From positions 2,728,001 to 2,792,000 of the forward strand of contig NZ_CP022989.1 of assembly GCF_002278075.1 (NCBI RefSeq): 64,000 nucleotides of DNA. Reading direction: 5' to 3'. Position numbers and translations under genes: made by a program. The notes beneath the pieces are model-generated. The model saw only the letters and a list, made by a program, of their open reading frames with translations, made no database searches and was not told where the DNA came from. This document shows positions 29,568 to 38,683 of this stretch, in pieces (the stretch's first letter is position 1; every line of letters starts with the position of its first letter). Origin of the DNA: Paraburkholderia aromaticivorans (GTDB taxonomy: Bacteria > Pseudomonadota > Gammaproteobacteria > Burkholderiales > Burkholderiaceae).

Positions 29568-29915
29568 ATGAAGTCCGCTCGTCTTGTTCCGCTTCTGATC
29601 GGGGTTTTCGCGTTGGGTGCGTCGGGTGCAGCAATGGCCGGCGGGGTCAACATCGGTGTCAACATCGGCATTCCCGCGCCGGTTTACGTCACGCCGGCAC
29701 CGGTTTATGCACCGCCTCCGCCGCCTCCGCCGCCGGTCGTCTATCAGCCGGCTCCCGTGTACTACGGCGGCCCGTCGATCGTGATCGGCTGGCATGGCGA
29801 CCGCTACTGGGATGGCCGCCGCTACTGGGCGCGTGATGACTGGTACCGTCATCATCCGCCGGGCCGGTACGACTACGGCCGCGACCACTACGACCATCAT
29901 CGCGGCTGGCACTAA
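29568..29915 (+). CDS. Small secreted Pro/Tyr-rich protein (PXPV-repeat type)
   Basis: A 115-residue protein with a clear signal peptide (MKSARLVPLLIGVFALGASG..AMAG). It then has NIGVNIGIPAPVY, a proline run with PAPVY repeats, and a Tyr/Trp/His/Arg-rich C-terminus (DRYWDGRRYWARDDWYRHH). This matches the small exported PXPV-repeat proteins common in Burkholderiaceae, whose function is not established. ATG 29568 has AAAGGG upstream. A strong terminator follows at 29958. The aromatic and basic tail could bind the cell surface; that is inference. Confidence 0.85.
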   Translation: MKSARLVPLLIGVFALGASGAAMAGGVNIGVNIGIPAPVYVTPAPVYAPPPPPPPPVVYQPAPVYYGGPSIVIGWHGDRYWDGRRYWARDDWYRHHPPGRYDYGRDHYDHHRGWH

Positions 29916-29957
29916 GCATCCAGGCCGCGATTGATTGATCCAAACGCGAAGTCAAAG

Positions 29958-29986
29958 AAAAACCGCCCGAAAGGGCGGTTTTCTAT
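29958..29986. terminator. Intrinsic terminator between the secreted protein and fabI
   Basis: The stem AAAACCGCCC / GGGCGGTTTT has a GAAA loop and A/T flanks on both sides. It can serve the plus-strand gene and, in the other orientation, the convergent fabI. Confidence 0.88.
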
Positions 29987-30070
29987 TGGGCTTCTGCAAA
30001 CAAGTCTGCAACAGGCCCGCAAAAAGCAGCGGCGCCGACAGAGCGCCATCGGCTCATGCTAATGACCCAC

Positions 30071-30865
30071 TCACTCCGCAACCGCGGCGGCCATACCGCC
30101 CACCACCGCGCTAAAGCCGCTATCGACGTGCACGATTTCCGCGGTCACCCCGGCCGCCAGATCCGACAGCAGGAAGGCCGCCGTATTGCCGACCTGCTCG
30201 ATCGTGACGTTGCGCCTGAGCGGCGCATTCTGTTCGACGAACTCGAGAATCTTGCCGAATCCCTTGATGCCGCTTGCCGCCAGCGTCTTGATCGGACCCG
30301 CCGAAATGCCGTTGACGCGCACGCCTTTGGCGCCAAGCGAGACGGCCAGATAACGCACGCTGGCTTCCAGCGAAGCCTTGGCGAGACCCATGGTGTTGTA
30401 GTTCGGAATCGCGCGTTCGGCGCCGAGATAGCTGAGCGTGAGCAATGACGCGTCCGGCGTGAACATGGACTGCGCGGCCTTGGCGAGCGCGGGGAAGCTG
30501 TACGCGGAGATGTCGTGCGCGATGCGGAAATTTTCGCGCGTCATGCCGTCGAGGAAATCGCCGGCAATCGCTTCGCGCGGCGCAAAGCCGATCGAATGAA
30601 CGAGACCGTCGAGGCCGTTCCAGCGTTGCTTGAGCGAGGCGAAGAGGGCGTCGATCTGCGCGTCGTCGGCGACGTCGCAGGGGAACACGAGGTTGCTGCC
30701 GAACTCGCCGGCGAACTCCGTGATGCGGTCCCTGAAGCGCTCGCCGACATAGGTGAACGCCAGCTCGGCGCCTTCGCGCCTGCAGGCTTGCGCGATACCG
30801 TATGCAATCGAGCGGTTCGACAGCAAGCCGGTCAGCAGGATACGTTTGCCAGCGAGGAAGCCCAT
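30071..30865 (-). CDS. fabI: Enoyl-[acyl-carrier-protein] reductase FabI
   Basis: A 264-residue short-chain-dehydrogenase-fold enoyl reductase. The catalytic pair fits FabI exactly: Tyr156 and Lys163 in [12 protein letters not shown]. Gly93 lies in VHSIGFAP. The NAD-binding motif [14 protein letters not shown] is at residues 12-25. It reduces the double bond of enoyl-ACP in fatty-acid elongation and is the target of triclosan-type inhibitors in other bacteria. ATG 30865 with the GGAG element just upstream on the minus strand sets the start. It is divergent from the yej operon. Confidence 0.97.
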   Translation of the reverse strand: MGFLAGKRILLTGLLSNRSIAYGIAQACRREGAELAFTYVGERFRDRITEFAGEFGSNLVFPCDVADDAQIDALFASLKQRWNGLDGLVHSIGFAPREAIAGDFLDGMTRENFRIAHDISAYSFPALAKAAQSMFTPDASLLTLSYLGAERAIPNYNTMGLAKASLEASVRYLAVSLGAKGVRVNGISAGPIKTLAASGIKGFGKILEFVEQNAPLRRNVTIEQVGNTAAFLLSDLAAGVTAEIVHVDSGFSAVVGGMAAAVAE

Positions 30866-30991
30866 GGAATCTCCTGATCGGCTCGGCGAGCCGCGCACGT
30901 GGATGCGGTGTGCAATGCACGTGCGGATCGCGTGAGTTTATTGGGTAGAATTCTCTCACACTGCATTCGCCCACTGACCAACAAGGCCCCT

Positions 30992-32956
30992 ATGACAAAC
31001 GGCTCGCGACGGGTTCCAACGCCTCGTGCACCCTGGTGCAGCGTGATTCACAGACCCTCGCGCGCCGGCCTCGCGATTGCGCCGCGTTCCCGGCGCTCCG
31101 CCTGTGCTGCCATGATGTGCGGCGTGCTGGCCGTGGCCGGTTTGCTCGCGGCGCCGGGAGCGCACGCGGTCTATGCGATCGCTCAATACGGCGACCCGAA
31201 ATATCCGGCGGATTTCAAGCACTTCGACTACGTCAACCCGGAGGCGCCGAAAGGCGGCACGCTGGTGCTGGCCAATCCGAGCCGTCTTACCAGCTTCGAT
31301 AAATTCAATCCGTTCACGCTGCGCGGCAATACCGCGCCCGGTGTGGACCTGATGTTCGAAAGCCTGACCACCGGCAGCAGCGACGAAGTGGCGTCCGCCT
31401 ACGGGCTGCTCGCGGACGACATCAGCATCGCGCCGGATGGCCTGTCCGTCACCTTCCACATCAATCCGCGCGCGCGCTTTTCGAACGGCGATGCGGTCAC
31501 CGCCGACGACGTCAAGTTTTCGCTCGATACGCTGAAAAGCCCGCAGGCCGCGCCGCAATTCGCATCGATTTTCGGCGAGATCACGCGCGCGGTGGTGGTC
31601 GACCCGCACACGATCCGCTTCGAGTTTCACCAGCGCAATCGCGAGTTGCCGCTGCTGGCGGGCGGCATGCCGGTGTTCTCGCGCAAGTGGGGGATGAAGC
31701 CGGACGGCAGCCGGATTGCGTTCGACCAGCTGGCGTTCGAAAAACCAATCGGCAGCGGCCCGTACCTGATCGAGCAATACGACAACGGCCGCACGATCAC
31801 GTACCGGCGCGACCCGAATTACTGGGGCGCGGCGTTGCCAGTGCGGGTCGGCACCAACAACTTCGATCACATCGTCTACAAGCTGTATTCGGATAGCACG
31901 GCGCGCCTGGAGGCGTTCAAGGCCGGCGAGTACGACGCGTTGGTCGAGTACGTCGCGCGCAATTGGGTGCGGCGCGATGTCGGCAAGAAGTTCGATAATG
32001 GCGAGCTCATCAAGCACGTGTTTGCGCAACATAACGGCACCGGCATGCAGGGCTTCATGCTGAATACGAGGCGGCCCTTGTTTCAGGACGTGCGCGTGCG
32101 CAAGGCGCTCGATCTCGCGCTCGACTTTCAGTGGCTCAATCGCCAGTTGTTCTTCAATCAGTACACGCGTATCGACAGTTTTTTTGCCAACACCGATCTG
32201 CAGGCGAAGGGGCTGCCTTCGCCGGGTGAGCTGGCGTTGCTGGAACCGTGGCGCGCGAAGCTCGACCCCGCGGTGTTCGGGCCGCCGCCGAAGCAACCGG
32301 ACACCGACCCGCCCGGTTCGCTGCGCGCCAATCTGTTGCAGGCGCGCGCGCTGTTGCAACAGGCCGGCTGGACCTACCGCGACGGCGCTTTGCGCAACGC
32401 CAAAGGTGAACCGTTCCGCTTCGAAATTCTCGACGACTCCGGCTCGTCCGCGCAGATGGAGCCGATCGTCGCGACATTCATCCGCAATCTGCAGAAGCTC
32501 GGTATCGAGGCCACGTTTCGCGTGTCGGATTTCGCGGTGTATCAGAAGCGTCTGGACAGCTTCGATTTCGACACCACCACGATTCGCCTGCCGGACGTGC
32601 AGGTGCCCGGTTCGGAGCAGATTGAGCGCTTTGGCAGCAAGGCGGCGGATACGCAAGGTTCCGGCAACGTGATCGGGCTGAAGTCACCCGCGGTCGATGC
32701 CATCCTGAACGCGCTCGTGCATGCGCAGACGCGCGAGCAACTGATCGACGCCACGCACGCGCTCGACCGCGTGCTGATGCATGGCTACTATGTGGTGCCG
32801 CATTGGTACAGCGCGACGCATCGGGTGGCGTTCAAGCGCGGCCTCGCGTGGCCGGAAACATTGCCCCTGTACTATTCAGCGGAAGGCTGGATCACGTCGA
32901 CCTGGTGGTTTGCCCAGCCGCAGCCGCAAGCCCAGGCCCAGGCCCAGCCGCGCTAA
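30992..32956 (+). CDS. yejA: YejA-type periplasmic peptide-binding protein
   Basis: This 654-residue family-5 solute-binding protein has a long N-terminal export signal (RRSACAAMMCGVLAVAGLLAAPGAHA, about residues 33-58). Its mature domain shows typical SBP_5 segments (LTFKLNP-like VTFHINPRARFSNGDAVTADDVKFSLDTL; GSGPYLIEQYDNGRTITYRRDPNYWG). It is the binding component of the Yej ABC importer, which takes up peptides and, in E. coli, microcin C. ATG 30992 begins MTNGSRRVP. yejB follows after 39 nt. A short disordered Gln/Pro/Ala tail ends the protein. Confidence 0.93.
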   Translation: MTNGSRRVPTPRAPWCSVIHRPSRAGLAIAPRSRRSACAAMMCGVLAVAGLLAAPGAHAVYAIAQYGDPKYPADFKHFDYVNPEAPKGGTLVLANPSRLTSFDKFNPFTLRGNTAPGVDLMFESLTTGSSDEVASAYGLLADDISIAPDGLSVTFHINPRARFSNGDAVTADDVKFSLDTLKSPQAAPQFASIFGEITRAVVVDPHTIRFEFHQRNRELPLLAGGMPVFSRKWGMKPDGSRIAFDQLAFEKPIGSGPYLIEQYDNGRTITYRRDPNYWGAALPVRVGTNNFDHIVYKLYSDSTARLEAFKAGEYDALVEYVARNWVRRDVGKKFDNGELIKHVFAQHNGTGMQGFMLNTRRPLFQDVRVRKALDLALDFQWLNRQLFFNQYTRIDSFFANTDLQAKGLPSPGELALLEPWRAKLDPAVFGPPPKQPDTDPPGSLRANLLQARALLQQAGWTYRDGALRNAKGEPFRFEILDDSGSSAQMEPIVATFIRNLQKLGIEATFRVSDFAVYQKRLDSFDFDTTTIRLPDVQVPGSEQIERFGSKAADTQGSGNVIGLKSPAVDAILNALVHAQTREQLIDATHALDRVLMHGYYVVPHWYSATHRVAFKRGLAWPETLPLYYSAEGWITSTWWFAQPQPQAQAQAQPR

Positions 32957-32995
32957 CGCGCCATTCATTCATCGCCTTCGCACCGGAACGCCGCC

Positions 32996-34033
32996 ATGTG
33001 GAGCTACATCCTCAAACGTCTGTTGCTCATGATTCCGACCTTGCTCGGCGTGCTGACGCTGACCTTCGCCGTGATCCAGTTCGTCCCCGGCGGTCCGGTC
33101 GAGCAGATGCAGCACGAGTTGCGCAAAGGCGCGGAGACCGGCGCGCCGTTCGGCCTGCGCTCGCATAGCGGCGTCGACGCGCAGCAGATTGCGCAACTGA
33201 AAGCGCTGTACGGTTTCGACAAACCGCCGCTCGAACGCTACGGGCTGATGCTCAAGCGCTTCTCGACTTTCGATCTCGGCCAGAGTTACTTCCGCCATCA
33301 AAGCGTGTGGTCGCTGATCGTCTCCAAGCTGCCGGTGTCGATCAGCATTGGCTTGTGGACGTTCTTTCTGACCTATCTGATATCGGTGCCGCTCGGCATT
33401 GCCAAGGCGATCCGCAACGGCTCGCGTTTCGATGTCGCGACGAGCCTCGTGGTGCTGATCGGCTACGCGATTCCGGGCTTCGTGCTAGGCGTGCTGCTGC
33501 TCGTGCTGTTCGGCGGGGGCACGTTCCTGCAACTCTTTCCGCTGCGCAATCTCACGTCGGACAACTGGGCGCAATTGAGTGTCGCCGGCAAGGTGCTCGA
33601 CTATCTGTGGCATATCGCGTTGCCGATCACGGCCTCGGTGGTGGGCAGTTTCGCGGTGGTCACCATGCTGACGAAGAACGCCTTTCTCGACGAGATCCGC
33701 AAACAGTACGTGCTGACCGCGCGCGCCAAAGGTCTGTCGGAAAAGCGCGTGCTGTGGAAGCACGTGTTCCGCAACGCGTTGTTGCCGCTGATCGTCGGTT
33801 TCCCGGCGGCGTTCATCGGTGCGTTCTTTACCGGCAGTCTGCTGATCGAGACGCTGTTTTCGCTCGACGGCCTTGGGCTGCTGTCGTACGAATCGGTGGT
33901 GCGGCGCGACTATCCGGTCGTGCTCGGCACGTTGTATCTGTTCACGCTGATCGGTCTTGCGACCAAGCTGATCTCCGATCTTTGCTATGTGTGGGTCGAT
34001 CCCCGCATCCAATTCGAACAACTGGAGCGCTGA
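32996..34033 (+). CDS. yejB: YejB-type ABC permease
   Basis: A 345-residue inner-membrane permease with the BPD_transp_1 fold. The N-terminal helix is MWSYILKRLLLMIPTLLGVL, and a periplasmic insert contains the Gln/Gly-rich stretch around residues 35-60. The cytoplasmic EAA loop is TARAKGLSEKRVLWKHVFRNALLPL. It pairs with YejE to form the channel. Its stop overlaps the yejE ATG by 1 nt (TGATG), so translation is coupled. Confidence 0.95.
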   Translation: MWSYILKRLLLMIPTLLGVLTLTFAVIQFVPGGPVEQMQHELRKGAETGAPFGLRSHSGVDAQQIAQLKALYGFDKPPLERYGLMLKRFSTFDLGQSYFRHQSVWSLIVSKLPVSISIGLWTFFLTYLISVPLGIAKAIRNGSRFDVATSLVVLIGYAIPGFVLGVLLLVLFGGGTFLQLFPLRNLTSDNWAQLSVAGKVLDYLWHIALPITASVVGSFAVVTMLTKNAFLDEIRKQYVLTARAKGLSEKRVLWKHVFRNALLPLIVGFPAAFIGAFFTGSLLIETLFSLDGLGLLSYESVVRRDYPVVLGTLYLFTLIGLATKLISDLCYVWVDPRIQFEQLER

Positions 34034-35139
34034 TGAATCGAGCCCGTCTTTCCGCCGATGCGTCGGCGCGCGCCGAAACCGCGCGCGCGTTCGTCTCGCC
34101 TTCGCCCGCGCGCCGTGTGTGGCAGCGCTTTCGCCAGCAGCGTCTGGGCTACTGGAGCCTGATCGTGTTCGTCGTGGCGTTCGCGGCGAGCCTGGCGGGT
34201 CCGCTGTGGTCGAACGACAAGCCGCTCGTGGTGCGCTATGACGGCAACCTGTATTTCCCGATGTTCAAGACGTACGCAGAGACCACGTTCGGCGGCGATT
34301 TCCCGACACCGGCCGACTATCTCGATCCGTATGTCAAGCAGCGTTTCGACACGCCGGGCAATTTCGCGCTGTATCCGCCGAATCGCTATTACTACGATAC
34401 GTTGAATTACTTTTCGAAGGCGCCGAACCCGGCGCCGCCGTCGCGCGACAACTGGCTCGGCACCGACGACCGCGGGCGCGACCTGTTCGCGCGTCTTCTG
34501 TACGGCTTTCGCGTCTCGGTGGAGTTCGGGTTGGTGCTCACGCTGATCGGTACGATTTTCGGCATTGCGGCGGGCGCCGTGCAGGGTTATTTCGGAGGAC
34601 GTATCGATATCGTCGGGCAGCGCCTGATCGAAATCTGGAGCGCGATGCCCGAACTTTATTTGCTGATCATCTTTTCGTCGATCTTCGAGCCGGGCTTCAT
34701 CCTGCTGATCGTGCTGCTCTCGCTGTTCGGCTGGATCGGCCTGTCCGACTACGTGCGCGCGGAGTTTCTGCGCAATCGCCATCAGGACTATGTGCGCGCG
34801 GCGCGCGCGATGGGGCTGTCGAACTGGCAGATCATGTGGCGGCATGTCCTTCCCAATAGCCTGACGCCGGTGATCACGTTTCTGCCGTTTCGCATGAGCG
34901 GGGCCATTCTCGCGCTGACTAGCCTCGACTTTCTGGGTCTGGGCGTGCCGTCGCCGACGCCGAGCCTCGGTGAGCTGCTCGCGCAAGGCAAGGCGAATCT
35001 CGACGCGTGGTGGATTTCGCTGTCTACCTTCGGCGTGCTGGTGGCGATGCTGCTGCTGCTGACCTTCATGGGCGATGCGCTGCGCAACGCGCTCGACACG
35101 CGCATCTCCGATGCCATGCGCGCCGGAGGCAATCAATGA
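34033..35139 (+). CDS. yejE: YejE-type ABC permease
   Basis: A 368-residue second permease. It has an N-terminal cytoplasmic segment, a first helix (YWSLIVFVVAFAASLAGPLW), a large periplasmic domain with many Tyr/Pro residues (about 65-145, including NWLGTDDRGRDLF), and the C-terminal permease core with the EAA loop AARAMGLSNWQIMWRHVLPNSL. The large periplasmic insert is characteristic of YejE/OppC-type permeases. It ends in a 4-nt ATGA overlap with yejF. Confidence 0.95.
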   Translation: MNRARLSADASARAETARAFVSPSPARRVWQRFRQQRLGYWSLIVFVVAFAASLAGPLWSNDKPLVVRYDGNLYFPMFKTYAETTFGGDFPTPADYLDPYVKQRFDTPGNFALYPPNRYYYDTLNYFSKAPNPAPPSRDNWLGTDDRGRDLFARLLYGFRVSVEFGLVLTLIGTIFGIAAGAVQGYFGGRIDIVGQRLIEIWSAMPELYLLIIFSSIFEPGFILLIVLLSLFGWIGLSDYVRAEFLRNRHQDYVRAARAMGLSNWQIMWRHVLPNSLTPVITFLPFRMSGAILALTSLDFLGLGVPSPTPSLGELLAQGKANLDAWWISLSTFGVLVAMLLLLTFMGDALRNALDTRISDAMRAGGNQ

Positions 35140-36767
35140 GCGCCGGCCCGCAGAACAACGTATCCCAGACCGCGGCGCCGCTGCTCGAACTGGAGCATCT
35201 GCACGTGAGCTTCGGCGGCACCATCGCGGTGAGCGACGTCACGCTCGCGATCCAGCGCGGCGAACGGGTGGCGCTGGTCGGCGAATCGGGGTCGGGCAAG
35301 AGCGTGACCGCGCTGTCGATCCTGCGTCTGCTGAGCGACGCGCAGGTGAGCGGCTCGATCCATTTCGACGGCGAGGACCTGCTCGCCAAAAGCGAGCGCG
35401 AGATGCGCGGCATGCGCGGCTCCGATATCGCGATGATCTTCCAGGAGCCGATGACCGCGCTCAATCCGCTCTATACGGTCGGCGACCAGATCGCGGAAAC
35501 CATCGTCGCGCATGACGGCGTGAGCGCGCACGAGGCGCGCAAGCGCGCGGTGGCGCTGCTGGGGCGTACCGGCATCGCCGAGCCGGGCAAGCGCGTGAAC
35601 AGCTATCCGCATCAGCTTTCCGGCGGCCAGCGTCAGCGCGCGATGATCGCGATGGCGCTGGCGTGCCGTCCGCGTCTTCTGCTGGCCGACGAGCCGACCA
35701 CGGCGCTCGATGTGACGATTCGCGCGCAGATTGTCGAATTGCTGCTCGAGTTGCAACGCGACGAAGCGGAAAAACGCGGCATGGCTGTGCTGCTCATCAC
35801 GCACGATCTGAATCTGGTGCGCCACTTCGCGCAACGCATCGCGGTGATGGAGAAGGGTGTTCTGGTGGAAAGCGGGCCGGTCGAACAGGTGTTCGGGGCG
35901 CCGCAGCATCCGTACACGCAACGTCTGCTGGCGAGCCGCCCGCAACGCACGGTCGTGCCCGTGCTGCCGATCGCGCCGGTGCTGCTCGAAGCGCGCGAGA
36001 TCTCGGTCGATTTCAAAACGAAGCTGCCGGGTTTCAGCGGCTGGTTTCGCGCGGGGCGGTTTCGCGCGGTCGCGGACGCGAATGTGTCGGTGCGCCAGGG
36101 CGAGACCCTCGGGATCGTCGGCGAATCGGGTTCGGGCAAATCGACGCTGGCGATGGCGTTGCTCGGTCTGCAACGCACCACGCATGGCGAGATCGAGTTT
36201 CAGGGCAGGCCGCTCGGCAGCTACCGCGGCGCCGAACAGACCGCCTTGCGCTCGAACATGCAGGTCGTCTTTCAGGACCCGTTCAGTTCGCTTTCGCCGC
36301 GCCAGACCATCGAGCGGATCGTCGGTGAAGGGCTCGCGCTGCACCGGCCGGACATGACGCCGCAAGCGCGGCGCGACAAGGTGATCGCCGTGCTGCGCGA
36401 AGTCGGCCTCGACCGCACGGTGCTGCAACGCTATCCGCACGAGTTCTCCGGCGGCCAGCGTCAGCGGATTGCGATTGCCCGCGCGCTGGTGCTGGAGCCA
36501 CGCATCCTGATCCTCGACGAACCGACCAGCGCGCTCGACGTTTCCATCCAGCAGCAGGTGCTCAAACTGCTCGCCGGGTTGCAACAGAAGTACAACCTGG
36601 GCTTCGTATTCATCAGCCATGATCTGGCTGTGATCGGGGCGATGGCGCATCGGGTCGCGGTCATGCAAAACGGTTCGATCGTCGAAACCGGCGAGGTTGA
36701 GAAAATTTTTGCGACACCCGCGCACCCGTACACTCGAAAGCTACTGAAAGCAGCGCTTGATCATTGA
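35136..36767 (+). CDS. yejF: YejF-type ABC ATPase with two nucleotide-binding domains
   Basis: A 543-residue fusion of two ABC ATPase domains. Each has Walker A GESGSGKS (about residues 49 and 329), a Q-loop, the ABC signature (LSGGQRQRAMIA; FSGGQRQRIAIA), a Walker B (LLADEPTTALD; LILDEPTSALD) and the switch histidine (LITHDLNLV; FISHDLAVI). The oligopeptide/dipeptide C-terminal signature (HPYTQRLL; HPYTRKLL) follows each. It powers the YejA-BE importer. The fusion of both domains in one polypeptide is the normal Yej layout. Confidence 0.96.
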   Translation: MSAGPQNNVSQTAAPLLELEHLHVSFGGTIAVSDVTLAIQRGERVALVGESGSGKSVTALSILRLLSDAQVSGSIHFDGEDLLAKSEREMRGMRGSDIAMIFQEPMTALNPLYTVGDQIAETIVAHDGVSAHEARKRAVALLGRTGIAEPGKRVNSYPHQLSGGQRQRAMIAMALACRPRLLLADEPTTALDVTIRAQIVELLLELQRDEAEKRGMAVLLITHDLNLVRHFAQRIAVMEKGVLVESGPVEQVFGAPQHPYTQRLLASRPQRTVVPVLPIAPVLLEAREISVDFKTKLPGFSGWFRAGRFRAVADANVSVRQGETLGIVGESGSGKSTLAMALLGLQRTTHGEIEFQGRPLGSYRGAEQTALRSNMQVVFQDPFSSLSPRQTIERIVGEGLALHRPDMTPQARRDKVIAVLREVGLDRTVLQRYPHEFSGGQRQRIAIARALVLEPRILILDEPTSALDVSIQQQVLKLLAGLQQKYNLGFVFISHDLAVIGAMAHRVAVMQNGSIVETGEVEKIFATPAHPYTRKLLKAALDH

Positions 36768-36822
36768 TTTTTCACCCTTTCACCAATTGAGTGCGTGTCT
36801 CGATTGAATTTTTCTATTTGTT

Positions 36823-36851
36823 TTGACACGTGAATACTTACTGGCTAGTAT
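36823..36851 (+). promoter_or_regulatory. Sigma-70 promoter of the NlpC/P60 gene
   Basis: A perfect TTGACA at 36823-36828 and TAGTAT at 36846-36851 are separated by exactly 17 bp, 52 nt before the ATG, in a locally AT-rich spacer after yejF. Confidence 0.82.
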
Positions 36852-36903
36852 CGACCAAACTTTTTCCGTAGCTCTCTGATTTTTAGGCAAAAAATACCGA
36901 CCA

Positions 36904-37569
36904 ATGCAGCACAGAAACCTAACCCAGGCTTGCACGCGCGTCGTCGCCGGGATGTTCATTGGCGTCTTGATGGCAGCAGCTCCCGGCGCGTTCGCCGACG
37001 AAGTAAGCAGTTTCAATCAGAATGCCTTATATTCGACCCCCAACGGGTCGAATTCTTTGACCACTCCCAGTTCGCAAGCCACCGCGCCGGATAGCGAGAG
37101 CGGCGCCAAATCGTTCCTCTCCGGCATGGCCGGAAAAGCGGGCGACGTGGTCGTCGGCGCGCTGAACATGATCGGCGTGCGCTACCGCTGGGGCGGCAAC
37201 ACGCCGGATTCCGGGCTCGATTGCAGCGGCTTTGTGCGCTATGTGTTCCAGGACACGCTCGGTATGGCGTTGCCGCGCCGCGCCGAGGAAATGAGCCGTG
37301 TCGGCGAGAAGGTTCGCGTGAGCGACCTGAAGCCGGGCGATCTGGTGTTCTTCAACACCATGCGCCGCACGTTCTCGCACGTGGGCATTTACATCGGCGA
37401 CAACAAGTTCGTGCATTCGCCTTCCACCGGCAGCACGATCCGTGTCGACGACATGGATAGCGGCTACTGGGAAAAGCGCTTCACGGGCGCCCGCCGGATC
37501 GAAACCTCCTATCAGGACGGCCAGGATCTGCGCAAGCGTGTGAACGCGGCGATCGGCGGCAATCAGTAA
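36904..37569 (+). CDS. Secreted NlpC/P60-family peptidoglycan endopeptidase
   Basis: A 221-residue protein with a signal peptide (MFIGVLMAAAPGAFA region, about residues 17-32), a low-complexity linker of 45 residues and a C-terminal NlpC/P60 domain. The catalytic cysteine is in SGLDCSGFVRYVF at about residue 107 and the histidine in FSHVGIYIGDNKFVHSP at about 160. These C40 peptidases cleave stem peptides between D-Glu and diaminopimelate. Its own strong promoter lies upstream and a terminator follows, so it is probably monocistronic despite following yejF closely. Confidence 0.93.
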   Translation: MQHRNLTQACTRVVAGMFIGVLMAAAPGAFADEVSSFNQNALYSTPNGSNSLTTPSSQATAPDSESGAKSFLSGMAGKAGDVVVGALNMIGVRYRWGGNTPDSGLDCSGFVRYVFQDTLGMALPRRAEEMSRVGEKVRVSDLKPGDLVFFNTMRRTFSHVGIYIGDNKFVHSPSTGSTIRVDDMDSGYWEKRFTGARRIETSYQDGQDLRKRVNAAIGGNQ

Positions 37570-37584
37570 CGGATTGCGCGGCCC

Positions 37585-37620
37585 GATTGGTGGACCGGTT
37601 TGTGGGCCGGTTTGTGGGCC
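37585..37620. repeat. 12-bp tandem repeat, about 3 copies
   Basis: Two perfect copies of GGTTTGTGGGCC (37597-37608 and 37609-37620) follow a diverged copy GATTGGTGGACC (37585-37596), between the NlpC/P60 stop and its terminator. Confidence 0.7.
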
Positions 37621-37642
37621 ATTCGGCGGCGGTTCCAGTGTA

Positions 37643-37674
37643 AAAAAGCCTGCTTCGAATGAAGCAGGCTTTTT
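37643..37674. terminator. Bidirectional terminator after the NlpC/P60 gene
   Basis: The stem AAAAAGCCTGCTTC / GAAGCAGGCTTTTT has a GAAT loop. T-runs are present in both directions, suiting the convergent patatin gene as well. Confidence 0.9.
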
Positions 37675-37726
37675 GCATTTGAGCGGCGGCTGACAAAACC
37701 GCCGGGCGCCACGCTCCCAGGTCGGC

Positions 37727-38683
37727 TTACGCCGCGGCGCGGCTCGCCGCCAGCTTGCGTTGCAACTCCGGCATCATCTTCGCCACCGCCTCTTCGCCCG
37801 CCAGAATCGCGGCGTTGCGTTGGGAGAAATCGCTGCCGCTCATGGCGACGAGGTTCGGCCGGATCACGACGTCGGCGTATTTGTCGAGTTCATAGGCCTT
37901 GATGGTTTGGCCCATGATCGTGAAGGTCTGCATCAGCACGTCGAACGAGCTGGCCGTCAGGCCGCTTTCCGGGCGCTGAGAGATATCCACCGCGATCACG
38001 AAGTCCGCGCCCATCTTGCGCGCGAACGACGCCGGCACCGGGCTGACGAGGCCGCCGTCCACGTACTCGCGCCCGCCGATCTTCACCGGCTCGAAAATGG
38101 ACGGCACGCTGCACGACGCGCGCACCGCGACGCCGGTGTTGCCGCGCTGAAACAGGATCGGCTGGCCGCTCTTCAGGTCGGTGGCGACCACGCCGAGCGG
38201 CTTGGCCATTTTCTCGATCGGGCGGTTGTTGAGCGTGGTGTTCAGATAGTTCTGCAGCGCGACGCCTTGCAGGAAGCCGCGGGTGCGAAACGGCATGGCC
38301 CAATCGCTGATCGATGCTTCGTCCATGGTCAAGGCGAGCTTGTTCAGCGCAAAGCCGTTCATGCCCGAGGCGTACAGCGCGCCGACCACCGAGCCGGCAC
38401 TCGTGCCGGCCACCAGGTCGATCTGGATATTGCGCGCCTCGAGCCCCTTGATCACACCGATGTGCGCGAAGCCTCGCGCGGCGCCGCCGCCGAGCGCGAG
38501 CGCGACGCGCAGCGGCCGCTGCGGCTTGTCGAGCGGCGGCGTATTCGTGGCGGGCGTGAGGGGCGTGCCGGCGACGGGCGTGCTATCGGTTTTGCCGCCG
38601 GTCGTGGTGCAGGCGGCCAGTACCGCGGAGGCGGCGGCCAATGAAAAATTGCGGCGGGCAAGGCGGGGCGATGAGGGCTTCAA
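37727..38683 (-). CDS. RssA-type patatin-like phospholipase, lipoprotein
   Basis: A 318-residue patatin-family serine hydrolase. The oxyanion loop is LALGGGAARGFAHIG (62-76), the nucleophile Ser95 lies in GTSAGS, and the dyad aspartate lies in YVDGGLVSPVP. The N-terminus carries a lipobox (VLAAC, Cys25) preceded by ARRNFSLAAASAV, compatible with a Tat-type lipoprotein signal. I chose TTG 38683 because GGAG lies 6 nt upstream and it places the signal at the N-terminus; the frame is open to 38821 with no signal-like start. The expected activity is hydrolysis of phospholipid or other acyl esters at the membrane. Confidence 0.87.
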   Translation of the reverse strand: MKPSSPRLARRNFSLAAASAVLAACTTTGGKTDSTPVAGTPLTPATNTPPLDKPQRPLRVALALGGGAARGFAHIGVIKGLEARNIQIDLVAGTSAGSVVGALYASGMNGFALNKLALTMDEASISDWAMPFRTRGFLQGVALQNYLNTTLNNRPIEKMAKPLGVVATDLKSGQPILFQRGNTGVAVRASCSVPSIFEPVKIGGREYVDGGLVSPVPASFARKMGADFVIAVDISQRPESGLTASSFDVLMQTFTIMGQTIKAYELDKYADVVIRPNLVAMSGSDFSQRNAAILAGEEAVAKMMPELQRKLAASRAAA

